This document shows positions 34,659 through 41,184 of a stretch of 64,000 nucleotides of DNA, one piece after another. The translations under genes were made by a program, and so were the position numbers. The notes below the pieces were generated by a model that was not told the DNA's origin, made no database searches, and worked only from the letters and a program-made list of their open reading frames with translations. This DNA comes from Euzebya pacifica (GTDB taxonomy: Bacteria > Actinomycetota > Nitriliruptoria > Euzebyales > Euzebyaceae): assembly GCF_003344865.1 (NCBI RefSeq), contig NZ_CP031165.1, positions 682,001 to 746,000 on the forward strand, in the 5' to 3' direction. Each line of letters begins with the position of its first letter. The first letter of the stretch is position 1.

Positions 34659-35204
34659 TCACTGGGCGGGCTGGCCGATCGCTACCACGAGGACCCGGTC
34701 GAGGTCGCCCATGCCGCCCGCGAAGGGGGAGGGGCGGGCCAGCACCATCGTGCGGTCGGGCATCCGCGCGACCAGCGCCGGTGAGCTGGACCCGATCTGG
34801 ACGCGACGTCCGACCCGTACGTGGGTCAGGGGTGCGATGGGTCGGCCGGTCGGATCCAGGAGGAGGCCGGCGGCACGGTCGAACACCGCCGACACGGCCA
34901 GCTCCTGGAGTGGTCGCCGACGGGCGGTCTGCAGCGCTCGCACGAAGACGGCGAGCAGCGGCAGCAGCACGACGGACGGCGCCAGGATCGCGACCAGCGG
35001 ATGCAGGGGCAGGTCCCCGGTCGCGGCCGCCGCCGTCATGCCCCCGACGGCGATGACCCAGACCATGCCGACGACGAACGCGCCGACCGCCGGACCGACG
35101 AGCTTGCGGTCGGCCACCACGACCAGCGGCCCGTCCTCGATCAGGACGACGCCGCTGGAGGAGTACAGCGCGCGGGCGGCAGGGGTGACGGGCGAGGCGG
35201 TCAT
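34659..35204 (-). CDS. Membrane protein of unknown function
   Basis: A 181-residue protein with two hydrophobic segments (about 40-60, VGPAVGAFVVGMVWVIAVGG; about 70-95, PLVAILAPSVVLLPLLAVFV). A cytoplasmic C-terminal part of about 80 residues contains FDRAAGLLLDPTGRPIAPLTHVRVGRRVQ and ends DRVLVVAIGQPAQ. The layout resembles small actinobacterial proteins with a PH-like tail, but I cannot assign a family. The stop lies four bases from the convergent FAD gene. Confidence 0.6.
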   Translation of the reverse strand: MTASPVTPAARALYSSSGVVLIEDGPLVVVADRKLVGPAVGAFVVGMVWVIAVGGMTAAAATGDLPLHPLVAILAPSVVLLPLLAVFVRALQTARRRPLQELAVSAVFDRAAGLLLDPTGRPIAPLTHVRVGRRVQIGSSSPALVARMPDRTMVLARPSPFAGGMGDLDRVLVVAIGQPAQ

Positions 35205-35317
35205 GCTCGGACGCACGCTACCGCCGCCGGTGGGGTGGCCGGTCGGTCACGCCGGGAGTGGCCCGATCCGCTGACAGCCGCTACTCTTACTCGTCCCGCA
35301 GGGTCCACTCCCTGCAT

Positions 35318-35391
35318 GGGCTCATAGCTCAGCTGGATAGAGCATCTGTCTACGGAACAGAAGGCCGGGGGTTCGAATCCCTCTGAGCCCG
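35318..35391 (+). tRNA. tRNA-Arg (anticodon ACG), integration target
   Basis: A 74-nt cloverleaf: acceptor GGGCTCA/TGAGCCC, anticodon loop CTACGGA (ACG), T-arm GGGGTTCGAATCCC. CCA is not encoded. Its last 48 nt plus four flanking bases are duplicated at 38545-38596, marking it as the attachment site of the element that follows. The gene stays intact. Confidence 0.95.
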
Positions 35392-35395
35392 CCAG
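35344..35395 (+). repeat. Left attachment repeat (attL), inside tRNA-Arg
   Basis: A 52-bp perfect direct repeat covering the anticodon arm, variable region, T-arm and acceptor 3' side of the tRNA plus four bases beyond. The left copy keeps the tRNA functional. Confidence 0.95.
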
Positions 35396-35396
35396 A

Positions 35397-35424
35397 CGAA
35401 ACCCCCGGCCACCCGGGGGTTTCG
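35397..35424 (+). terminator. Element-borne terminator behind tRNA-Arg
   Basis: CGAAACCCCCGG-ccac-CCGGGGGTTTCG, a perfect 12-bp stem starting six bases after the tRNA, just inside the element. It replaces the chromosomal terminator that now lies beyond the right repeat. Confidence 0.8.
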
Positions 35425-35469
35425 TGTTTCTGGGGACTGGCGCGGCAGCGTCGGTGCTAACACCAGTGC

Positions 35470-36369
35470 TCAACCGGTGCCGTAGACGTGCTTGTCGAAC
35501 CTGTCGGCGAATTCCACGTCCTGGCCCGGCATCACGTGTGCGTAGGTGTCCCAAGTGATCTGCACGGACGAGTGACCAAGCCGCTCGGACAGCACCTTAA
35601 CCGGCAATCCCGCCTCGAGGGCCAGCGTCGCGTGGGTGTGCCGTAGGTCGTGGAACCGGACCTGTGAAAGGGCGAGGCGGTCACGGATCCGCCGGAACGC
35701 CTTGCTGACCGCATCGGGGTGCAGCGGCGCGCCGTCCTCACGCGTAAACACCAAGTCATGGTCGTTGCCCCAAGCACCGGGCCAGGACAGCCGCCACTCG
35801 GCCTGTCGAGCACGCTGTTGACGCAATACCCGCTGCCCCTCGTCTCCGAGTCGGAACTGTCGGCGGGACTTCGCCGTCTTGGGCTCAGAGAATCGAGGTG
35901 ACCCACCGACAATGACGAGGGTCTGACGGACCCGCAGCTGACCGTCCGCCTCACCCTCGGGCATCACGTCCGGCCAGCGCAGACCGAGTAGTTCCCCGCG
36001 TCGCAGACCTGTGGCGATCGCCAGTTCGATGACTGGCGAGACTGGCTGATCCGGCGCAAGGCCGCTCCGAAGCACGCGTACCTGGCGACGGTCCAGGTAG
36101 CGCAGACCCTTCCCTCCGCCGGGCAGCGCCATCGCGGCATGTTGATCGCGGGTCGGTCGCGTGGACTTCGCCGCAGGGTTCTCGCGCAGTTCGCCTGCGT
36201 CGACCGCGTCGGCCAAGCACTTGCGAACTGCCATGTGCACCAGCTTCACGGTCTGCACTGACAGACAGGTGCCCTCGCGACCGCCAGCACGATAGAGATC
36301 GGTGTACAGGGCGGTCAACATCGCCGGGGTCAGATCGCTGAGCAACACACTACCCAGGGGAGGCGGCAA
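35470..36369 (-). CDS. int: Tyrosine recombinase (integrase), short form
   Basis: A 299-residue site-specific recombinase. Catalytic set: Arg123 in ATGLRRGELL, Lys164/167 region, His240 and Arg243 in FHDLRHTHATL, His266 in LGHSSVQITW and nucleophile Tyr276 in DTYAHVM. A core-binding domain (SDLTPAMLTALYTDLYRAGG to LRENPA) precedes it. The N-terminal arm-binding domain of about 60-80 residues seen in most actinophage integrases is absent; the reading frame upstream has no ATG or GTG before a TAG. The TTG start at 36369 lies in a GGAGG/CCTCC hairpin. It integrates the element at tRNA-Arg. Confidence 0.85.
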   Translation of the reverse strand: MPPPLGSVLLSDLTPAMLTALYTDLYRAGGREGTCLSVQTVKLVHMAVRKCLADAVDAGELRENPAAKSTRPTRDQHAAMALPGGGKGLRYLDRRQVRVLRSGLAPDQPVSPVIELAIATGLRRGELLGLRWPDVMPEGEADGQLRVRQTLVIVGGSPRFSEPKTAKSRRQFRLGDEGQRVLRQQRARQAEWRLSWPGAWGNDHDLVFTREDGAPLHPDAVSKAFRRIRDRLALSQVRFHDLRHTHATLALEAGLPVKVLSERLGHSSVQITWDTYAHVMPGQDVEFADRFDKHVYGTG

Positions 36370-36485
36370 CCTCCTCTGGCCGAACCAGCGTAACAGTCCG
36401 GAAGCGCCCGGACTAGAGCTCTGTCCCGTTCGCTAATTCACTTGGGCTTTGACGTGTCACGGGGCCCTTCAAGACTTTTCTGGTC

Positions 36486-36524
36486 TTTTAGACGATTTTA
36501 GACGTGTTACTACAGCGTTGTAGT
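36486..36524. promoter_or_regulatory. Direct and inverted repeats in the element's internal gap
   Basis: TTTTAGACG occurs at 36486-36494 and 36496-36504 (10-bp period). It is followed by the inverted repeat ACTACA-gcgt-TGTAGT at 36509-36524. The gap separates int (minus) from the cargo genes (plus) and presumably holds both promoters. The repeats may be binding sites for the integrase or for a cargo-encoded regulator. Confidence 0.45.
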
Positions 36525-36620
36525 TCAACCAATGTGATTCAGCAGTCCTGTAAAAGTGCGTACAGATGGCATCGACCGATCTGCACGTAGGCCCCCGGCG
36601 GGGCTACGCTCGCGAGCCTA

Positions 36621-37301
36621 ATGACCGTTCCTGATCTGCACGTGCCCCTGGGACCAGCCAAGACCTTGCGCTGGCTGGCCGACCTGTCCCTGGAACAGTT
36701 CGAAGATCTTCATGATGCCGTGCGGACTACAACCTTCCCGCGTGCGGCTCGTTCCTGGGCGGGCGCACTGGACGGTGAGAGCCGAGAGTCCGGGGACCGA
36801 CTTGTGGCGGCCGTCACCCCACTGAAGCAGGTACAGCGGAAGAGCGACCACACTGTCAGTGAGATGCGGGCGGCCATCCTTGCGGACGAGCGCCTCATGC
36901 ACGGTCTGGATGAGGAGCAGCAACAGGCTCTGGCCGACCGGGTGGGCGCGATGCTCTCCTGGGAAGCCCTCGCAGCCCATGCCCGGGCTGCCGACCTGGT
37001 TGATGCAAACCAGAACTTGCTGTGGGAGTCCCGCATCCTTACCGACATCCGACCGGTATTCACCGAGGGCAATGAGCCCAAGGCCACGCATGGCCTTGTG
37101 CTTCACTCGCTCCAGCTGACCTACTGGAACGGCGCCCAGCTCACCGAACTCTTTGTGACACTGGACCGCGACGAGCTGCAGCGCCTAGCGAAGGTCATCG
37201 AGCGCGCACAGAAGAAGGAAATTCAGGCAGAAGAGCTCATGAAGAAGGCAGATCTGCCGAGGGTGGGAACTGATGTGGGGGTCGACGATGAAGGTGCGTA
37301 G
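36621..37301 (+). CDS. Element cargo gene 1, unknown function
   Basis: A 226-residue protein that is mainly helical in the first 140 residues (DLSLEQFEDLHDAV, LDEEQQQALADRVGAMLSW). The second part reads SRILTDIRPVF, then GLVLHSLQLTYWNGAQLTELFVTLDRDELQRLAKVIERAQKKEI. This helical-then-beta/alpha layout recalls the COMM-domain fold and, as I remember, an uncharacterised bacterial family with the RILTDIRPVF block; I could not search it. There are no catalytic motifs, no signal peptide and no membrane segment. It overlaps cargo gene 2, indicating co-expression. Confidence 0.75.
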   Translation: MTVPDLHVPLGPAKTLRWLADLSLEQFEDLHDAVRTTTFPRAARSWAGALDGESRESGDRLVAAVTPLKQVQRKSDHTVSEMRAAILADERLMHGLDEEQQQALADRVGAMLSWEALAAHARAADLVDANQNLLWESRILTDIRPVFTEGNEPKATHGLVLHSLQLTYWNGAQLTELFVTLDRDELQRLAKVIERAQKKEIQAEELMKKADLPRVGTDVGVDDEGA

Positions 37302-37884
37302 CGCGAATGAGTCTTGGAGGTCGTCCTCGAGTAGTTGGGCGCCCCGGTCCGCGGTTGCATCCGTGCATGTCTCAGCACGACAGCATGCCGTACGAGTCAA
37401 AGCGCGGATGCAAGTTGCCATGGACCCTTGGAACAGCATCGGGGCCAGCCTGCTGGGCGTGGAACCGTCCACAGCAGAACGGATCGTGATGGACGTCGTC
37501 GTTGATGCTCGGGGGGCGCAGATGAAGCCAGTCTTGACTTCAGCAGCTGTTGAGGCTGTGGAGCGACTCGGAGACCTCGAGGAGGACTGGGACCTTGACT
37601 GGGCACCTGCGATTGACCCAGACGCCCTCTTTGCTGCAAGCCGCTTCGTCAAGAGCATGCGTGTACCGAGGCTCCCGGTCGTGGCCCCTAGAAACTCCGG
37701 GGGGGTTCGGGTGGAGTGGTATGCGCAGGTCGGGCACTACCTATTCATCGACTTTGAGCCCCATGGGGAAGTTCAGGTTATCTACGCGGCTGGCTCGGAG
37801 CCCCAGATACTGGTGGATGACGAGGTGCCGACCGACCTGAGCGCCCTGTTCCTTCAAGTGCACGGGACGACCAGGGCGAGCTAA
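37288..37884 (+). CDS. Element cargo gene 2, unknown function
   Basis: About 198 residues from ATG 37288; internal ATGs at 37408 and 37420 are possible. The first 40 residues are Ser/Arg-rich and look poorly constrained. The core has EDWDLDWAPAIDPDALFAASRFVKSM, then PRLPVVAPRNSGGVRVEWYAQVGHYLFIDFEPHGEVQVIYA, an alpha-then-beta arrangement. In my recollection the pattern (W-D, Ala-rich helix, P.v.P...GGv.veW, hydrophobic beta hairpin) marks a small uncharacterised family that pairs with proteins like cargo gene 3. Start overlaps gene 1 by 14 bp; stop is two bases from gene 3. Confidence 0.7.
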   Translation: MKVRSANESWRSSSSSWAPRSAVASVHVSARQHAVRVKARMQVAMDPWNSIGASLLGVEPSTAERIVMDVVVDARGAQMKPVLTSAAVEAVERLGDLEEDWDLDWAPAIDPDALFAASRFVKSMRVPRLPVVAPRNSGGVRVEWYAQVGHYLFIDFEPHGEVQVIYAAGSEPQILVDDEVPTDLSALFLQVHGTTRAS

Positions 37885-37886
37885 GC

Positions 37887-38396
37887 ATGCCGCAACCGGT
37901 TGTCCTCGTAGACGACCCCGCCATCGCGGATGACATGCTGCTGCTTCGGCAAGTCAATCCTGCCCACGGACTGGACTGGACTACCACCGACGCGGACGGG
38001 TGTCCGCGAATCACCGGTCGTGTCTTCGACCTTGCCGGGGCGAAGAAGTCAGAACTCCATGGGTATCCCCAGAAGACCCTGTCTCTGTACCTCGCGGAGG
38101 TTGTGTACGCCGATCACAGATCTCTCGAGGCGTGGATGACCTCGCGCCCTGCGTGGGGAGTTGTCAGCATTGCTGCCGGCCTCCTGCGTCGAGAGGCGAA
38201 CGTGGGCATTATGAGAGACGATATGGCGCAACTCTCCGACGAGGAGCTTCGAGATGTCGCCCGGGCTCCGGGTCGATCTGCCGTCAATGGTCACACGGTT
38301 GCTTGGGCATTGGGAAGCAACAAGGCGGTGGAGCGGGCAAGCGAATTGTTCGCGGAGAACGCCAAGTGGGCGAAGGCGCCACAGTCAGCCTCGTAG
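37887..38396 (+). CDS. Element cargo gene 3, unknown function
   Basis: A 169-residue soluble protein: DDMLLLRQVNPAHGLDW near the N terminus, PRITGRVFDLAGAKKSELHGYPQKTLSLYL in the middle, RPAWGVVSIAAGLLRRE, then a C-terminal NGHTVAWALGSNKAVERASELFAENAKWAKAP. No enzyme motif is recognised. The order LyRrv-P, S/aF, mSvyl, H..V, A..A.W...P recalls uncharacterised proteins encoded beside cargo-gene-2-like proteins. It starts two bases after gene 2. About 150 bp of non-coding sequence separate it from the right attachment repeat. Confidence 0.75.
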   Translation: MPQPVVLVDDPAIADDMLLLRQVNPAHGLDWTTTDADGCPRITGRVFDLAGAKKSELHGYPQKTLSLYLAEVVYADHRSLEAWMTSRPAWGVVSIAAGLLRREANVGIMRDDMAQLSDEELRDVARAPGRSAVNGHTVAWALGSNKAVERASELFAENAKWAKAPQSAS

Positions 38397-38544
38397 GGCG
38401 CCCCAGAGCTTGTTGCCAACAGGACTGCTAAGACGCGGCGCCGTAGCCAGCCGGACGCGGCTGGAGCGACACCGGGGTCAGTAGCCCCAGACCCCATGGA
38501 TCCGGGGCTTTCCGGAGAAACCCGGACGCCCACGGAGCCCCATG

Positions 38545-38596
38545 ATCTGTCTACGGAACAGAAGGCCGGGGGTTCGAATCCCTCTGAGCCCGCCAG
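38545..38596 (+). repeat. Right attachment repeat (attR), tRNA-Arg 3' fragment
   Basis: The second perfect copy of the 52-bp attachment sequence. It lacks the 5' half of the tRNA, so it is not a second tRNA gene. Confidence 0.95.
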
Positions 38597-38600
38597 CGCG

Positions 38601-38626
38601 ACGCCTCCCGGTTCTCCGGGAGGCGT
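38601..38626 (+). terminator. Original chromosomal tRNA-Arg terminator, displaced
   Basis: ACGCCTCCCGG-ttct-CCGGGAGGCGT, an 11-bp perfect stem four bases after attR. Before insertion it would have stood directly behind the tRNA. It also lies downstream of the convergent LuxR-type gene. Confidence 0.8.
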
Positions 38627-38657
38627 TCGTCGTTCTCGGAGGGCCCTGCCGCCACGG

Positions 38658-41171
38658 TCAGCCGTGTTCCATGTGCGAGAGCAGGACCAGGGCCTCGGCG
38701 CGGGAGCGGACGTCCAGGGCGGCGTAGGCCCGCTGGAGGTGCTTGCGGACCGTCGCGGGGCTGATGCCCAGGGTCCCCGCGATTTCGGCGTTGGTGCCGC
38801 CGCTGCGAAGGGCCAGCAGCACCTCGACCTCTCGGGGGCGCAGGCCGTGCAGGTCCGACAGCACGGCCGCCAGGTCGGGGCCCTCAGGCCCCGGTGCCGC
38901 CGGTCCGGGTCGTCCGCTGCCGCCGACGACACCCTCTGGGACGGGCGCGCCGAGGCTGCGCGCCAGCGGGATCAACGCACGGCACGCCTGGGGTTCGGCC
39001 AGCGACGCAACCTCCAGCAGCCCCTGCGCCTGATAGGCCGCGAACGCCCGACCGACGGCATCGCTGGCTTCCAGCCCCGCTCGATGCCTCGCGAACGCCT
39101 CGAGCAGCAGCATGCGCGGGACCTCGAACGGCTCGAGCTCGTCGGCGTCCAGCCGCTCGACGGCCGCCAGCGCCGCCGCGGGGGCACCCAGGCGAACCTC
39201 GACCGACGCCTCGGCGACCCGCACCGCGCGGTCGTCCTCCTCCCGGCGGGCCCGTGCCGCGTCCAGCCGCTCGCGGGCCTCCTCCTCCAGCTCCACGCGT
39301 GCCAGGGCATCGGCCACCTGCGACAGGAACAGCACCCCGGTCACCGTGTCCATCCAGTCGCCGGCCAGCTGCTCGGCTCGCTGCACCGCCGCAAGGGTCC
39401 GCAGCCGCTCACCGCGCATCGAATCCAGCCCTGCCCTCGCCCACGCCGCGTAGGCCACGTGCTGGTCGTCGTGCTGCAGCTCGGCCTGACGGGCGGCGAT
39501 GTCGAGGTCACGGTCGGCGGCCTCCAGCTCGCCCAGCGTCACCAGCGTGTCGGCCCGGTTGATGCGCCACGCCGTCATCGTCGTCCCCGGCCCGAGCATC
39601 GCCTCGACCCGGTCGAACGTGGCGACGACCTGGCGCAGCCTGCCCTGCTCCAGCAGCACCACCCAGGCCAGGTCCCGCAGGATCAGGGCCGCCTGGTGTC
39701 GGTCGCCGGACCGCTCCGCCGTCTCGGCTGCGCGCCGCAGGCCGGCCTCGGCCGCGTCGACGCCGTCGCGACGGGCGAGCAGGAGCGCCAGCCCCTGCTC
39801 GAGCCGGCAGCGGGTCTCCAGGTCGGTGGCGGCCGCCAGCAACGCCTCCACCGCGGTGATGTCGGCCGGATCCGGCGTGGCGGAGAAGTACGCGAGGTCG
39901 CGGTACCGCTCGGCATGGATGGCCGCCGCCACAGCAGGGTGCGAGTCCTCCCACCTCGGGGCGCGGTCCAGCACGAACGCGTTGCGCTCCCCGTAGGCGG
40001 CCATCAGGGTCAACAGCCGGGCAACCTGGATGTCGATTCGCGGATGGCGGGCGATGACGTCGTCCGGCAGGGACCGGAGGAACGCCAGCATCGACGGCTT
40101 GAACGACCCCCGCAGGTCATCGATCGACGCCGCAGCGACGATGCTGCCGGCCACATCGGACTGGTGGTGCTCGACGGCCAGCCTGGCGGCCTCCAGCACC
40201 CGGCCGTGGCGTGCGAGCCCCACCGTCAGCGGCTGCAGCTCGGCCAGGGGCAGGGGATCGGCCGGACGCAGCAGGTCCGCAACCGGGTCGGGCAGGGTCC
40301 ACGGTCCGACCGCGGGCGTCTCCCATGGCACACCGAGCTCGGCGGCCGCCTTGATCGTGTCGGCCAGCCCGAGGTCCCTCGCCAGGCGGGCATCCAGCAA
40401 CGGAAGGCATGCTGCTGCGCCCAGGCGGCGACGCGCGTCGTCGTCGAGGGGATCCACCAGGTCGCGGACCAACGCGTCGAGCACGACGTTGTCCTCCAGC
40501 AGCCGGCGTCCCAGGTCGTGGGGTGTGGGGCTGCGTCCCAGCGCGTTGACGACCGCGCGCAGGGCCGTCGACCAGCCACCGGTGGCCACGCAGAGCTGCT
40601 CGACCATGACATCCGGGAGACCGCCGGGCAACCGTTCGACCAGCAGCAGGTGCAGCTCGTCGACGGTGAACGCAAGGTCGCTCGTGGTCAGCCGCGGCCA
40701 CGCGTCGGCCTCGGTGCGGTCGTCGTCGGGGACTCGGCGTCCGAGCACGAGCAGGCGGTGGGGCTCGGGAAGGGCTCGCCCCAGCAGCCGGACGGCCGAC
40801 CAGTGGGTCGGTCCGACCTCGTCGAGCACGACGAGCGCAGTCGGGCGACGGCGTTGCATGACCCGTTCGACCGCGGCCGCCACCTCGTCGTCGTCGCGCT
40901 CGTCGCCGACGAGCCCGTCCATGCCGAGCGGGTCCAGCAGGCGGCGCAGCACCCCCTGATGGTCCAGGTCGACGTCGCGAAGGTCGACCCAGGTGACCTC
41001 GCCGGTGTGCCGGGCCGCCGCTTCGGCGGCCAGCGTCGACTTGCCCCAGCCCCCGTTGGCACGGATGACGACGATCCGGTGCTCCGCCAGCCGGCGGACG
41101 AGCCGCCCCCGCGCGACGTGGCCGTCGGGGAGGACGGGTGCGCCCGCGCCATGAACCCCACTCAACGCCAC
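38658..41171 (-). CDS. LuxR/MalT-like ATPase transcriptional regulator
   Basis: An 837-residue protein. The N-terminal STAND-type ATPase has Walker A VIRANGGWGKSTLA and Walker B TALVVLDEVGPTH. A long helical-repeat section (about 350-720) with TPR-like pairs follows. A C-terminal LuxR helix-turn-helix reads LRPREVEVLLALRSGGTNAEIAGTLGISPATVRKHLQRAYAALDV. This is the architecture of MalT-type activators, which bind an inducer and ATP before DNA. The GTG start at 41171 lies 13 bases after the SARP-like gene's stop, so the two regulators probably form one operon. Targets are unknown. Confidence 0.9.
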   Translation of the reverse strand: MALSGVHGAGAPVLPDGHVARGRLVRRLAEHRIVVIRANGGWGKSTLAAEAAARHTGEVTWVDLRDVDLDHQGVLRRLLDPLGMDGLVGDERDDDEVAAAVERVMQRRRPTALVVLDEVGPTHWSAVRLLGRALPEPHRLLVLGRRVPDDDRTEADAWPRLTTSDLAFTVDELHLLLVERLPGGLPDVMVEQLCVATGGWSTALRAVVNALGRSPTPHDLGRRLLEDNVVLDALVRDLVDPLDDDARRRLGAAACLPLLDARLARDLGLADTIKAAAELGVPWETPAVGPWTLPDPVADLLRPADPLPLAELQPLTVGLARHGRVLEAARLAVEHHQSDVAGSIVAAASIDDLRGSFKPSMLAFLRSLPDDVIARHPRIDIQVARLLTLMAAYGERNAFVLDRAPRWEDSHPAVAAAIHAERYRDLAYFSATPDPADITAVEALLAAATDLETRCRLEQGLALLLARRDGVDAAEAGLRRAAETAERSGDRHQAALILRDLAWVVLLEQGRLRQVVATFDRVEAMLGPGTTMTAWRINRADTLVTLGELEAADRDLDIAARQAELQHDDQHVAYAAWARAGLDSMRGERLRTLAAVQRAEQLAGDWMDTVTGVLFLSQVADALARVELEEEARERLDAARARREEDDRAVRVAEASVEVRLGAPAAALAAVERLDADELEPFEVPRMLLLEAFARHRAGLEASDAVGRAFAAYQAQGLLEVASLAEPQACRALIPLARSLGAPVPEGVVGGSGRPGPAAPGPEGPDLAAVLSDLHGLRPREVEVLLALRSGGTNAEIAGTLGISPATVRKHLQRAYAALDVRSRAEALVLLSHMEHG

Positions 41172-41184
41172 GGAGCGTACCGAA

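Larger units (their letters stand above)
35344..38596. mobile_element. 3.2-kb integrative element inserted in tRNA-Arg(ACG)
   Basis: It is bounded by perfect 52-bp direct repeats (35344-35395 and 38545-38596). Unit length excluding one repeat is 3,201 bp. Contents: a terminator, a tyrosine integrase on the minus strand ending 75 bp from the left repeat, a 251-bp regulatory gap, and three plus-strand genes packed within 1.8 kb. Base composition in the gap and cargo is visibly less GC-rich than the flanks. There is no phage structural, replication or conjugation gene and no recognisable excisionase, so it needs help for anything beyond integration. Confidence 0.92.

Noticed and set aside
36486-36504. 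Iteron-like replication origin in the element
   Set aside because: Only two copies of the 9-bp repeat and no replication protein gene; regulatory or integrase binding is more likely.
38545-38596. Possible second tRNA-Arg gene
   Set aside because: Only the 3' 48 nt are present; the acceptor 5' side and D-arm are missing. It is the right attachment repeat of the element.
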